Notes: generated by a model from the sequence alone, not told the origin. Numbered from the stretch's first letter, positions 8,470 through 18,160 are shown. The stretch is 64,000 nucleotides of DNA from Flavobacteriaceae bacterium NBU2973 (GCA_026162565.1 JAOEIQ010000011.1:1-64000), one strand, 5' to 3'. Numbers and translations are program-made.

Positions 8470-9585
8470 TTGAAAAAAAAGAAAATAGCTTTTATAGAAT
8501 TAGAGACACATGCTACTATTTTAATAAAGTGGCATGAACTATTAATAGATATTCCAGAATTTGAGTATCACTTTTTTCTTCATTATAAATTAAAAGACAA
8601 AGTTGAAAAGCTACCTGATTCTAAAAAAACATTTATTAATTCTTTAGATGAATTTAAGATTGATACATATGATTTAATAATCGTTAACACGTTTCATAGA
8701 CATTTTCAAGATTTTAATGAGATTTTCAAGAGTAACAAAGTATTATGCATACTTCATAATTTGAATTTCAGTTTGTTTTTTAAATCGATTAGTCTAAAGA
8801 ATGTTATCACTGAAAAACAGCAATTTCTCTATTTTTTAAAATTATATATTAAAGAAAGAATTTCAAGAAGTCGAAGGATTATTAGCAAATCAGATTTTAT
8901 AGCTGTTTTATCTAAAACACTAAAAGATTATTCTTCAGTAAAAATTCCAGATAATAGAATAGAGGTTTTAAACCTTAATTACAATAAGTCACATTCAATT
9001 GAAAGTTCTGATAAATTAAAAGTTGTAATCCCAGGAAATGTTTCAAGTAAACGGAAAGATTTTAGTTTAGTTTTTGATGTAATCTCACAACTCAACCCAG
9101 TTTCTAAACTTGAATTTATTTTTTTGGGTTCTACTAGAGAAATTAAATTAAAAGAAAAGCTAATGCTTTTAGAAACAAAAAATTCTAATAAAGTTGCTAC
9201 GACATTTTTTGAAAACTATGTTCCTGAAAAAGAGTATAATAGAATTATTTCATCTGCAGATATTTTGTTTTGCCCTATTAAATCTAAAACATCATTCTAT
9301 TGGGTTGATGAGTTTTATGGTAAAACAAAAGTGAGTGGTAATGAATCAGATTGTATAACTTATGGAAAGGTTGGTGTTTTCCCAGAGTCTTACCCAAACT
9401 TTAATTGGAAAACAATTACCTATAAAAATAAAGATCAGTTAGTTCAATTATTTAATAATCTTGATAGAGATAGTATTTCAGATTTATATGCAAATATTGA
9501 TACGTTTATAAGTCGATATACTCTTAATAAAGTAAAAAAGGATATAAAAGATACATTACTTACAGTTATAAATACTAATGATTAA
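8470..9585 (+). CDS. Putative GT-B glycosyltransferase, divergent
   Basis: This 371-aa protein seems to start at a TTG (8470), since no ATG precedes the conserved-looking KKKKIAFIELETHA strand. The C-terminal half resembles a GT4-type domain: LKVVIPGNVSSKRKDF, then EFIFLGSTRE, then a region resembling the sugar-nucleotide site (ISSADILFCPIKS) with Gly- and Glu-containing sequence after it (YGKVGVFPESYPNF). No signal peptide is present, so it is cytoplasmic. The pairing with the divergent GT2 gene supports glycan assembly. The family assignment is tentative. Confidence 0.7.
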   Translation: MKKKKIAFIELETHATILIKWHELLIDIPEFEYHFFLHYKLKDKVEKLPDSKKTFINSLDEFKIDTYDLIIVNTFHRHFQDFNEIFKSNKVLCILHNLNFSLFFKSISLKNVITEKQQFLYFLKLYIKERISRSRRIISKSDFIAVLSKTLKDYSSVKIPDNRIEVLNLNYNKSHSIESSDKLKVVIPGNVSSKRKDFSLVFDVISQLNPVSKLEFIFLGSTREIKLKEKLMLLETKNSNKVATTFFENYVPEKEYNRIISSADILFCPIKSKTSFYWVDEFYGKTKVSGNESDCITYGKVGVFPESYPNFNWKTITYKNKDQLVQLFNNLDRDSISDLYANIDTFISRYTLNKVKKDIKDTLLTVINTND

Positions 9586-10643
9586 TATTTATAAACTATA
9601 GCATTTATATGCATACCAGCACCAACGCTAGCAAAAATTATAACATCTCCTTTGCTGAGTTTGTGGTTTTTTAATTGATCGTTTTTAATTAAATCAAAAA
9701 GAGTAGGTACAGTAGCTACAGAGCTGTTTCCTAATTTGTGTATACTCATTGGCATAATGTCTTCAGGAGCAGGAGATTTATATAGTCTGTAAAAACGTTT
9801 AATTATCGCTTCATCCATTTTTTCATTGGCTTGATGAATCAGTACTTTTTTTACATCTTTTATGTCAACTCCACTTTTATCTAAACAAGCTTTCATAGCT
9901 TGAGGCACATTGTTTAGTGCAAACTCATAAATTTTGCGACCATGCATTTTTATGTAGCGAGTATCTCTACATAAATCTTGTTTATTAGAGTTGCCAAAAA
10001 ATAAATAGTAAGCTTCATCGTATGTAAAACTTGCTGTTTCATGTGCTAGTATGCCACCTTCAGTATCTTCGGATGCTTCAACAACGGTTGCGCCAGCTCC
10101 ATCACTGTAAATCATGGAGTCTCTATCGTGTTTGTCTACAACTCTAGATAAGGTTTCAGTACCAATAACTAAACATTTTTTAGCCATACCAGCTTTTATA
10201 AATGCTTGGGCTTGTATAACGCCTTCAACCCAACCTGGACAACCAAATAGAATATCGTAGGCAACACATTTTGGGTTTTTAATACGTAAACTATGTTTAA
10301 TTCTAGAGGCTAAACAAGGTAAAATATCACTTTGAATTTTTTCGTGTTTTACATCACCAAAATTATGGGCAACAATAATATAATCTAATTCTTCAGGATC
10401 AATTTTGGCATCTGCAATGGCCTTTTCAGCAGCAAAAAAACCTAAATCTGAAGAGGTTAAATGATTTTTGGCATAGCGTCGTTCAACTATACCAGTAATG
10501 TCTTTAAATTTTTGAACAATGACTTCATTGGAATAATCTATAGACGATCCATCTGCATTTAAAAAATGATGCTGATGAAAGTCTTCATTTTTTTCTACTA
10601 AATCAGGTATATAACTTCCGGTTCCAGTTATTTTAATTGCCAT
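9582..10643 (-). CDS. 3-oxoacyl-ACP synthase III-like ketosynthase
   Basis: This 353-aa thiolase-fold enzyme has the FabH-type catalytic triad: Cys135 in LFGCPGWVEG, His270 in IHQANEKM and Asn306 in LGNSSVATVP. Such enzymes start fatty-acid or specialised acyl chains by condensing an acyl-CoA with malonyl-ACP. It lacks neighbouring fatty-acid genes such as plsX, fabD or rpmF, so I do not call it the housekeeping fabH. ATG 10643 (MAIKITGTGSYIPD) is preferred over 10649. The stop shares TTAA with the convergent GT gene. Confidence 0.88.
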   Translation of the reverse strand: MAIKITGTGSYIPDLVEKNEDFHQHHFLNADGSSIDYSNEVIVQKFKDITGIVERRYAKNHLTSSDLGFFAAEKAIADAKIDPEELDYIIVAHNFGDVKHEKIQSDILPCLASRIKHSLRIKNPKCVAYDILFGCPGWVEGVIQAQAFIKAGMAKKCLVIGTETLSRVVDKHDRDSMIYSDGAGATVVEASEDTEGGILAHETASFTYDEAYYLFFGNSNKQDLCRDTRYIKMHGRKIYEFALNNVPQAMKACLDKSGVDIKDVKKVLIHQANEKMDEAIIKRFYRLYKSPAPEDIMPMSIHKLGNSSVATVPTLFDLIKNDQLKNHKLSKGDVIIFASVGAGMHINAIVYKY

Positions 10644-10779
10644 AATCACTACAATTAGAAATTAAACTTATATGTAAAACTAACTAATAATAAAGAGGTT
10701 GCATTACTTTTTAATGTATTTTATTAAATTTTTATCAATACTTAAAAAAAAAGATGGTTATTATTTGAATATCACAAAA

Positions 10780-10804
10780 AAAGCCCTCAATTATTGAGAG
10801 CTTT
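10780..10804 (-). terminator. Intrinsic terminator downstream of gcvP
   Basis: AAAGC/GCTTT and CTCAA/TTGAG stems with one mismatch enclose a TTA loop. On the - strand a run of seven T follows. It lies 20 bp after the gcvP stop codon. Confidence 0.8.
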
Positions 10805-10823
10805 TAATTTGTAAAAAATGGAT

Positions 10824-13676
10824 TTATGCTTCAATATAATCTTCTATTGGTGCACATGTACATATTAAGTTTCTATCTCCATAAGCATCATCAACTCTTC
10901 TTACAGATGGCCAAAATTTATTGTCTTTAACATATGCTAAAGGAAAAGCAGCTTCTTGTCTAGAATACGGTAATGACCAATCTTCACTAGTTAGCATATC
11001 TAGAGTATGAGGAGCATTTTTTAGTGGATTATCAGTATAGTCTTTACTGGAGCGATCTATTTCTTTTTTAATAGAAATCATAGCATCACAGAAATTATCC
11101 ATTTCTTGTTTACTTTCACTTTCAGTAGGCTCAATCATCATGGTTCCAGCAACTGGAAAAGATACAGTTGGTGCGTGAAAACCATAGTCCATTAAACGTT
11201 TGGCAATATCTACTACTTCAATTCCATTTGTTTTAAATGGTCTACAATCTATAATCATTTCATGAGCTGCACGACCTCTTTCACCAGAATATAATGTTTC
11301 ATAGCTACCTTTGAGTCGCTCTTTCATGTAGTTAGCATTTAAAATAGCAATTTCTGTTGATCGTTTTAAGCCTTCTGCTCCAAGCATTTTTATATAACCG
11401 TAAGAAATTAAACAAGCCAATGAAGATCCAAAAGGAGCTGCAGAAATAGCAGTAATTGCTTTTTCTCCACCTGTTTTCTTTACTGGATTTCCAGGTAAAA
11501 ATGGTTTTAATTGCTTGGCAACACAAATAGGACCAACTCCTGGGCCACCACCTCCATGAGGAATAGCAAACGTTTTATGTAAGTTTAAGTGACAAACATC
11601 TGCTCCAATATTTCCGGGATTTGTTAATCCAACTTGGGCATTCATATTAGCACCATCCATATAGACTTGTCCTCCATTATCATGGATGATTTGTGTTATT
11701 TCTTTTATAGCAGATTCATAAACTCCATGAGTAGATGGGTAAGTAACCATTAACGCAGATAAATTATCTTTATGTAATTCTGCTTTTTCACGCAAATCAT
11801 CAACATCAATATTACCTTCTTCAGTTGCTTTTGTAACTACAACTTTCATTCCAGCCATTACAGCACTTGCAGGATTAGTACCATGAGCAGATGAAGGAAT
11901 TAAACAAATATCTCTATGATGATCTCCTCTAGATTCATGATAAGCTCTAATAACCATTAAACCAGCAAACTCACCTTGAGCACCAGAATTTGGTTGTAAT
12001 GATGTAGCAGCAAAGCCAGTAATTTCGGTGAGTTGATCCTCTAATTGTTTTAGAACAGTTAAATAACCTTTAGCTTGTTTTTTAGGAACAAAAGGATGGA
12101 TGTTTCCCCATTTAAACATGCTTAATGGTAACATTTCTGAAGCGGCATTCAGTTTCATAGTACAAGATCCCAGAGAAATCATAGAATGATTTAAGGATAA
12201 ATCTTTGCGTTCTAATTTTTTAATATAACGCATTAATTCGGTTTCAGAATGGTGAGAATTAAACACTTCAAGGGTTAAGAATTCTGATTGCCTTTGTAAG
12301 GATTCATCAATGGCATTAAAACTAATGTCCTGCGAAACAGAAATTTTATCATCAGATTCTTTAAGTTTAGAAAATATTTTTAAAATATATTCCAAATCCG
12401 TTTCAGTAGTAGTTTCATTTAATGAAATAGAAACTGTATTATCATTAATATAATTGAAGTTGTTTTTATGCTTTTCTGCAATATTTTTTAATTTTTTAGC
12501 ATCAACTTCAACTTGTAATGTATCAAAGTAAGAAGAATTTAATTGCTTGTAACCTAATTTTTCTAAAGCTTTTTCAAGCTTTTTTGCATTGTTATGCACA
12601 TTATCGGCAATAAATTGTAAGCCTTTTGGGCCATGATAAACGGCGTACATTCCAGCCATAACAGCTAACAGCACTTGAGCAGTACAAATATTAGATGTCG
12701 CACGATCTCTTTTTATATGCTGCTCACGTGTTTGTAAAGCCATACGTAAAGCACGATTTCCATTAGTATCTTTTGTTACTCCAATTATACGTCCAGGAAT
12801 ATCGCGCTTATAGAGTTCTCTGGTAGCAAAATAGGCTGCATGAGGCCCTCCGTAACCCATTGGTATACCAAAGCGTTGCGTAGTTCCTACAACAACGTCA
12901 GCTCCAAATTTCCCTGGAGCTTCTAGTTTTACTAAACTTAAAATATCTGCAGCAACAGCAACCTTAATGTCTGCATCTTTTGCTTTGCTAATAAATGTTT
13001 TTATATCACTAACTTGACCGTGTTTTCCTGGATATTGTAAAATAGCGCCAAAGTATTCACTAGAAAAATTAAAGTTATCTTCACTCCCAACTACTAATTC
13101 TACTCCAATAGGAATGGCTCTAGTTTGTAAAACAGATAAGGTTTGAGGTAGGATATCTTCTGAAACAAAAAACTTATTAATTCCTGCCTTTTTTTGTGCA
13201 CGCTCTCTAACTGCAAATAATAAGCTCATTGCCTCTGCAGCAGCAGTGCTTTCATCTAAAAGTGAAGCGTTAGCTAATTCCATTCCAGTTAGATCAGTAA
13301 TCATTGTTTGGAAGTTTAATAAAGCTTCTAGTCGACCTTGTGCAATTTCAGCTTGATACGGAGTATATGCAGTATACCATCCAGGATTTTCTAGAATGTT
13401 TCTTTGTATAACTGCAGGAAGGATAGTTGGGTGATATCCGAGTCCAATGTAAGTTTTAAAAACTTTATTCTTTTTAGCTAATTCGTTTATATGAACTAAA
13501 TATTCTTGCTCGCTCATTGGAGCATCGAGATTTAAGTCCTTTTCTAGACGAATATTATCTGGAATGGTTTCGTTTATTAATTGGTCTATTGAATCTAATC
13601 CAATAGCTTTTAGCATAGCGTTTTGATCCTCTTTTCTAGGGCCAATATGGCGTAATGCAAAGTTAGTTGTGTTCAT
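10824..13676 (-). CDS. gcvP: Glycine dehydrogenase (decarboxylating), P protein
   Basis: This 950-aa single-chain P protein carries both the N-terminal half (FALRHIGPRKEDQ) and the C-terminal half with the PLP lysine in HLNLHKTFAIPHGGGGPG (about residue 700). It decarboxylates glycine and passes the aminomethyl group to the lipoyl H protein of the glycine cleavage system, feeding one-carbon metabolism. The length matches the fused dimeric form rather than the split GcvPA/GcvPB form. The gcvT and gcvH genes are not adjacent, and the gene appears monocistronic with its own terminator. Confidence 0.98.
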   Translation of the reverse strand: MNTTNFALRHIGPRKEDQNAMLKAIGLDSIDQLINETIPDNIRLEKDLNLDAPMSEQEYLVHINELAKKNKVFKTYIGLGYHPTILPAVIQRNILENPGWYTAYTPYQAEIAQGRLEALLNFQTMITDLTGMELANASLLDESTAAAEAMSLLFAVRERAQKKAGINKFFVSEDILPQTLSVLQTRAIPIGVELVVGSEDNFNFSSEYFGAILQYPGKHGQVSDIKTFISKAKDADIKVAVAADILSLVKLEAPGKFGADVVVGTTQRFGIPMGYGGPHAAYFATRELYKRDIPGRIIGVTKDTNGNRALRMALQTREQHIKRDRATSNICTAQVLLAVMAGMYAVYHGPKGLQFIADNVHNNAKKLEKALEKLGYKQLNSSYFDTLQVEVDAKKLKNIAEKHKNNFNYINDNTVSISLNETTTETDLEYILKIFSKLKESDDKISVSQDISFNAIDESLQRQSEFLTLEVFNSHHSETELMRYIKKLERKDLSLNHSMISLGSCTMKLNAASEMLPLSMFKWGNIHPFVPKKQAKGYLTVLKQLEDQLTEITGFAATSLQPNSGAQGEFAGLMVIRAYHESRGDHHRDICLIPSSAHGTNPASAVMAGMKVVVTKATEEGNIDVDDLREKAELHKDNLSALMVTYPSTHGVYESAIKEITQIIHDNGGQVYMDGANMNAQVGLTNPGNIGADVCHLNLHKTFAIPHGGGGPGVGPICVAKQLKPFLPGNPVKKTGGEKAITAISAAPFGSSLACLISYGYIKMLGAEGLKRSTEIAILNANYMKERLKGSYETLYSGERGRAAHEMIIDCRPFKTNGIEVVDIAKRLMDYGFHAPTVSFPVAGTMMIEPTESESKQEMDNFCDAMISIKKEIDRSSKDYTDNPLKNAPHTLDMLTSEDWSLPYSRQEAAFPLAYVKDNKFWPSVRRVDDAYGDRNLICTCAPIEDYIEA

Positions 13677-13796
13677 TGTAAAATAGTTGCATTTATGGCT
13701 TGTAAAAATACAACTATTATTACTGTTTTTTTTACTTTTTTGAAAGAGACAAACTTAAAGTTTTTAACTAAAAATATAGGTTATTAACAGTTTCTG

Positions 13797-13804
13797 TATT
13801 TTTG
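13797..13804 (+). promoter_or_regulatory. Candidate -7 element, possibly giving a leaderless mRNA
   Basis: TATTTTTG fits TAnnTTTG and ends only 4 nt before the ATG at 13809. A transcript started from it would have almost no 5' leader. No well-placed TTG is seen upstream, so the call is tentative. Confidence 0.4.
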
Positions 13805-13808
13805 TTTT

Positions 13809-14642
13809 ATGAGTGTTTTAAAGAAGCTTTTTGATTTTTATTTAAATAGTAGTATTCATGTTGCTTTGGCTGTTTATGCTTTATCATGGATTACTTTAAT
13901 AGAGTTTGATTTAAAATACGATGAAGTTGTATTATACTTTATTTTTTACGCTACCATTACAGGTTACAACTTTGTTAAGTATTTTGGACTTGCAAAATTT
14001 CATCATAGAAGTTTAGCAACTTGGCTGAAAATCATACAAGTTTTTTCATTGCTTTGTTTTTTATTACTTTGTTATTACGCCATTCGTTTAGAAACAATAA
14101 CTCTTGCCTATTTAGCTTGCTTTGGATTGGTTACTTTTTTTTATGCAATTCCTTTTTTACCAAGAAACTTATTGATAGATAGTAATCAAAATTTAAGATC
14201 TATAAGTGGCTTAAAAATATATGTAATAGCACTTGTTTGGTCTGGTGTTACTGTATGTATTCCGTTAATCAATAATCAATATACTATAGATTTTGATGTT
14301 TTGTTATCTGCAATCCAAAGATTTATTCTTGTAATTGTATTAATGTTTCCTTTTGAGATAAGAGATATGCGTTATGATAGTATTAAACTATCAACTATTC
14401 CTCAAAGGATAGGAGTAAAGCAAACAAAAATAATGGGAGTTTTGTTATTGTTGGTGTTTTTCTTTTTAGAATATTTTAAAAATGTAATTAATGCTGAAAG
14501 GCTTATTTGTTTATTAATAGTGACTGTAACAACAGTAATCTTACTACTATTTTCTGAAGAGAATCAAAATAAATACTATAGTGCTTTTTGGGTAGAAAGC
14601 ATACCTATTTGGTGGCTGGTTTTGTTACTGCTGTTTAGCTAA
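13809..14642 (+). CDS. UbiA-like polytopic membrane protein, first Asp motif degenerate
   Basis: This 277-aa protein has about eight hydrophobic segments. Its layout recalls UbiA prenyltransferases: residues 53-60 (YNFVKYFG) lie where the first NDxxD motif is expected, LRSISGLKIYVIALVW is the typical middle segment, and FEIRDMRYDS (Asp186, Asp190) with TIPQRIG matches the second Asp motif. The first motif lacks its aspartates, so prenyl diphosphate binding may be altered or lost. Its 3' end overlaps the convergent anti-sigma gene by 18 bp. The substrate is unknown. Confidence 0.65.
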   Translation: MSVLKKLFDFYLNSSIHVALAVYALSWITLIEFDLKYDEVVLYFIFYATITGYNFVKYFGLAKFHHRSLATWLKIIQVFSLLCFLLLCYYAIRLETITLAYLACFGLVTFFYAIPFLPRNLLIDSNQNLRSISGLKIYVIALVWSGVTVCIPLINNQYTIDFDVLLSAIQRFILVIVLMFPFEIRDMRYDSIKLSTIPQRIGVKQTKIMGVLLLLVFFFLEYFKNVINAERLICLLIVTVTTVILLLFSEENQNKYYSAFWVESIPIWWLVLLLLFS

Positions 14643-14876
14643 TTCTTTTTCAAAGGCTTCTTTTAAATTGTCTTTAATTGAAGTATCTAAAGTTTCAACT
14701 TTTGGATTTTTAACAAGCTTGGTTAATTTCACATTTCGTTTCGTGTATTTTTGACAAGCTCTACAGTAAATTAAATGTATAGTGAGCTTTACTTTTTCCC
14801 AAAAGCTTGCTTCTTTATACTGATTTTTGTCACATATATGATTTGCTTCGTGACATTCTAATTTAATCTTACTCAT
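14625..14876 (-). CDS. Zinc-finger anti-sigma factor-like small protein
   Basis: This 83-aa protein contains HLIYCRAC (His34, Cys38, Cys41), the Hx3Cx2C signature of ZAS-type anti-sigma domains. Additional Cys/His residues occur near the N-terminus (ECHEANHICD). No transmembrane helix is present, so it would be a soluble anti-sigma. It starts 3 bp after the stop of an ECF sigma gene, the usual sigma then anti-sigma order. The C-terminal half is charged and helical. Function is inferred from motif and position. Confidence 0.75.
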   Translation of the reverse strand: MSKIKLECHEANHICDKNQYKEASFWEKVKLTIHLIYCRACQKYTKRNVKLTKLVKNPKVETLDTSIKDNLKEAFEKELAKQQ

Positions 14877-14879
14877 AAC

Positions 14880-15434
14880 TTAAAACCAATTTTTTTCCAT
14901 GCAATCAGCCATAGCTGTTCGAGCTCTATGAATGATTACCCAAAGGTTAGACGCAGTAATATCTAATTCATTACAAATTGCTTCCGTTTCATATCCCAAT
15001 AAAGTTTTCATTTTAAAAACGTTTGCTTGTTTAGTTGGTAATTTACCAAGGCAATCATGAATTGCTAAGCCTAATTCTGTATTTTCAATCCTATCTTCAG
15101 CAGTTCTGTCAAAAGGATCAGCAACGCGTTCTTCTAACCAATCTCCTTCTGTTTCAGAATCACTATTGTAGCTCATTCTAACTTCAGCTTTCCCTTTTTT
15201 AGAATTTATTTTTCTGTAATGATCAATGATTTTACGTTTTAAAATAGATACTAACCAAGTACGTTCACTAGCTTCTCCCTTGAAGTTTTTCATAGATTTT
15301 AAGCCAGCTAAAAAAGTATCTTGAACTAAATCTTGAGCTATTTCGCGATCGCTTATTCTGGAAATAGTGTAATTAAACAGATAATCACTGTATAGATCAA
15401 TCCATTTATTAGGATTTATTTCGTGTTTTGCCAT
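14880..15434 (-). CDS. ECF-type RNA polymerase sigma factor
   Basis: This 184-aa protein has sigma region 2 at about residues 13-78 (DREIAQDLVQDTFLAGL, then ERTWLVSILKRKIIDHYRK). A short acidic linker follows, then region 4 at about 128-178 (LPTKQANVFKMKTLLGYETEAICNEL with an HTH in DITASNLWVIIHRAR). It would direct RNA polymerase to a small regulon. The downstream 83-aa ZAS-like gene is the probable antagonist. The inducing signal is not readable from the sequence. Confidence 0.93.
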   Translation of the reverse strand: MAKHEINPNKWIDLYSDYLFNYTISRISDREIAQDLVQDTFLAGLKSMKNFKGEASERTWLVSILKRKIIDHYRKINSKKGKAEVRMSYNSDSETEGDWLEERVADPFDRTAEDRIENTELGLAIHDCLGKLPTKQANVFKMKTLLGYETEAICNELDITASNLWVIIHRARTAMADCMEKNWF

Positions 15435-15490
15435 TTAGGGTTTTAGGTAAATTCTTTCAAAAATAGGATTTAATTTTTAATTATAAATAA

Positions 15491-15922
15491 CTAATGATTT
15501 ATTATGTTTTGAATTACTAACAAACAATAAACTACAGCAAAAAAAGTAAAAAGCAAGTTCATAAAATAACTGCCAATTTTGAAAATTGTTTTCTGTGGTA
15601 TTTGATACATTGGATAATATGCAATTTGAGTTAATACTTTACCAACCCAATAAGCAGCAATAAGTCCTGTAATTGCTATTGCGAGAGTAGAATGATTTTT
15701 TAAATCATTAGGAATTAAAATTGCTATTAAACCAAAAGAAAAATTCAAACCTTGAATATAACGTCCATAAGTTTTTGCTATTTCTTGATTTAAAGGTTTA
15801 AGTTGTTTAACATCATTGTACCAATCAAAAACTTTATGGCGAATGTAAGGATAGATTAATGCTGTAAAGATTTGACCAATACCTCCCAATATTATTACCC
15901 ATTCAGGAATGTCTAATTTCAT
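15491..15922 (-). CDS. Hypothetical four-helix membrane protein
   Basis: This 143-aa protein has four hydrophobic stretches at about residues 9-27, 57-76, 79-101 and 115-139, and no signal peptide. I recognise no catalytic motif. It starts 8 bp after the M3 peptidase stop, so the two are likely cotranscribed. Function is unknown. Confidence 0.75.
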   Translation of the reverse strand: MKLDIPEWVIILGGIGQIFTALIYPYIRHKVFDWYNDVKQLKPLNQEIAKTYGRYIQGLNFSFGLIAILIPNDLKNHSTLAIAITGLIAAYWVGKVLTQIAYYPMYQIPQKTIFKIGSYFMNLLFTFFAVVYCLLVIQNIINH

Positions 15923-15930
15923 AATTAATT

Positions 15931-17961
15931 TTATTTAATTAATCCAGCGCGTTTTAACAACGCTTCAGGCTTGGGTTCTTGACCTCTAAAGCGTTTATAT
16001 AATGTCATTGGGTTTTCGGTTCCGCCTTTTGATAGCACATTATCTTTAAATTTTGAAGCGACAGTTTTATTGAAAATGCCTTCCTTTTTAAAATACTCAA
16101 AAGCATCAGCATCTAAAACTTCTGCCCATTTATAACTATAGTACCCAGAACTATAACCTCCTTGAAAAATATGTGCAAAAGCTGTACTCATACAATTTTT
16201 TTCTACATCAGGATATAATGCTGTGTTTTTAAAGGCTTCTTTTTCATGAGATTTTACATGGCTAATATGTGAAGGGTCTTGAGCATGCCACGACATATCT
16301 AATATACCAAAACTAATTTGACGAAGTGTTTGCATACCTTCATGAAAAGTTGCAGACTCTTTAATTTTTTGAATTAAATCCATTGGAATAACCTCACCAG
16401 TTTGATAATGAGTTGCAAATAACTCAAGTGCTTCTTTTTCGTAACACCAGTTTTCCATTACTTGACTTGGTAATTCAACAAAATCCCAATACACGCTAGT
16501 TCCGGATAAACTTGGGTAAGTTGTGTTTGCTAGCATGCCATGAAGCGCATGACCAAATTCATGGAATAGTGTAGTAACCTCATTAAAAGTTAATAATGAC
16601 GGTTTGCTTTTAGTAGGTTTAGTGAAATTACAAACTATAGAAACATGAGGGCGTTCCATTTTATCATTTTTAATAAATTGTGGTTTGTAAGATGTCATCC
16701 AAGCACCATTTCGTTTTCCAGCCCTTGGAAAGAAATCTGCATAAAATATAGACACTAAATCACCATTTTCATTGGTTACTTTATAAGTGAGTACATCTTC
16801 ATGATATTTATCTATGGAGTCAATTTCTTCAAATTGTAAACCAAATAGCTTTTGCGCGATAGTGAATGCTCCATTAATAACATTTTCTAGTTTAAAATAA
16901 GGTTTGAGTTGCTCATCATCTAAACTAAATAATTTTTGCTTTAATTTTTCAGAGTAATAAGCGGAGTCCCATTTTTGAAGTTTTTCAATTCCATCTAAAT
17001 CTTTAGCAAAATTTTGAAGGTTGGCAAATTCTCTTTCAGCAGCTGGTTTTGCTTTGTCTAATAAATCGTTAAGAAATCGATTAACTTTTTGAGGTGTTTC
17101 TGCCATACGTTCTTCAAGAACAAAATCTGCATGTGTTTTGTAGCCTAATAAATTAGCTCTTTCATGACGTAGCTTTGCTATTTGTAATACAATATCCTGA
17201 TTGTCTAAAGTATCATTTTTGAAAGCTTTAGAACCAAATGCTATAGATAGTTTTTTTCGTAATTCTCTATTATCAGCATAAGTCATAAAAGGAATATAAC
17301 TCGGATAATCTAGAGTAATCATCCAGCCATCTTTATCTTTAGATTCTGCTAGTTGTTTAGCTGCTTCTATTGCACCTTCAGGTAATCCTTTTAAATCATC
17401 TTTGTCAGTAATAAGTAATTCAAACTTATTGGTTTCTGCTAAAACGTTCTCCCCAAATTTTAGCTTTAAAGTACTTAATTGTTTGTCAATATCTCGAAGT
17501 ATTTGTTTTTTATCTTCAGGTAAATTAGCGCCATTTCTTGAGAAGCTTTTATATTTTTTGTCAAGAAGTGTTGTTTGCTCTATCGAAAGATTTAAATCTT
17601 CTTTTGAATTGTAAACCTCTTTAACACGTTGAAATAATTTTTGGTTTAAAGTAATATCGTTTCCAAACTCCGAAAGTAAAGGCGATACCTCTTGAGCTAT
17701 TTTTTGGATAGTCTCATTGGTTTCAGCCGAATTTAGATTAAAAAATATACTTGAAATTCTATCTAATTGTTCTCCAGAATATTCTAAAGCTTCAATAGTG
17801 TTTTTAAAAGTTGGGAATTCATTATTATTTGTAATAGCATCTATCTCTTTTTTTGCCTCTTTAATTGCGAGCTTAAAAGCAGGAAGAAAATGGTCATCTT
17901 TAATTTGAGAAAAAGGGGCTGTGTTATAGTTTGTTGTAAATTTTTTATTGAGAATATTCAT
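15931..17961 (-). CDS. M3 family zinc oligopeptidase
   Basis: This 676-aa protein is of the oligopeptidase A / peptidyl-dipeptidase Dcp type. The zinc motif HEFGH is at residues 467-471, with the third ligand Glu about 29 residues later (ELPSQVMENW). Other M3 marks are FYADFFPRAGKRNGAW and FAHIFQGGYSSGYYSYKWAEVLDADAF near the end. No signal peptide is seen, so it is probably cytoplasmic and degrades short peptides. The motif reading does not separate prlC-type from dcp-type activity, so no symbol is given. Confidence 0.93.
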   Translation of the reverse strand: MNILNKKFTTNYNTAPFSQIKDDHFLPAFKLAIKEAKKEIDAITNNNEFPTFKNTIEALEYSGEQLDRISSIFFNLNSAETNETIQKIAQEVSPLLSEFGNDITLNQKLFQRVKEVYNSKEDLNLSIEQTTLLDKKYKSFSRNGANLPEDKKQILRDIDKQLSTLKLKFGENVLAETNKFELLITDKDDLKGLPEGAIEAAKQLAESKDKDGWMITLDYPSYIPFMTYADNRELRKKLSIAFGSKAFKNDTLDNQDIVLQIAKLRHERANLLGYKTHADFVLEERMAETPQKVNRFLNDLLDKAKPAAEREFANLQNFAKDLDGIEKLQKWDSAYYSEKLKQKLFSLDDEQLKPYFKLENVINGAFTIAQKLFGLQFEEIDSIDKYHEDVLTYKVTNENGDLVSIFYADFFPRAGKRNGAWMTSYKPQFIKNDKMERPHVSIVCNFTKPTKSKPSLLTFNEVTTLFHEFGHALHGMLANTTYPSLSGTSVYWDFVELPSQVMENWCYEKEALELFATHYQTGEVIPMDLIQKIKESATFHEGMQTLRQISFGILDMSWHAQDPSHISHVKSHEKEAFKNTALYPDVEKNCMSTAFAHIFQGGYSSGYYSYKWAEVLDADAFEYFKKEGIFNKTVASKFKDNVLSKGGTENPMTLYKRFRGQEPKPEALLKRAGLIK

Positions 17962-18064
17962 TTAAGTAGTATTAAGTATTCAAAATTTAATTTAAAAGGA
18001 TAAGTTTTTTAAAGTCAAGGAATAAAAATTATAAAGTCTTTTATCAAGGCTTACTTTTTTTTAG

Positions 18065-18160
18065 TACCTTTAGCATAACCATTCAAAGGGTTATTTATAA
18101 CTCTGCGAAAAAACTTGATTAGTAGCAACTTAAAGCCTCTTGACTTTAAGGGGCTTTATT
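18065..18160 (+). ncRNA. Candidate small RNA between the M3 peptidase gene and purE
   Basis: On the + strand a -7-like TACCTTTA (18065-18072) is followed by a hairpin (GGGTTAT 18088-18094 with ATAACTC 18097-18103). A 10-bp terminator-like stem (18132-18141 with 18148-18157) then ends in TTTATTT. This spacing could encode a transcript of about 85 nt antisense to the purE 3' end. It may equally be just the purE 3' UTR on the other strand. Confidence 0.25.
18132..18157. terminator. Terminator hairpin at the end of purE
   Basis: AAAGCCTCTT pairs with AAGGGGCTTT (one G-T wobble) around a GACTTT loop. The stem overlaps the purE stop codon. T-tracts are modest on both sides, slightly better on the + strand. 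Confidence 0.6.

Noticed and set aside
9582-10643. Housekeeping fabH
   Set aside because: The FabH-like triad is present, but no plsX, fabD, rpmF or acpP lies nearby, so the housekeeping name is not supported.
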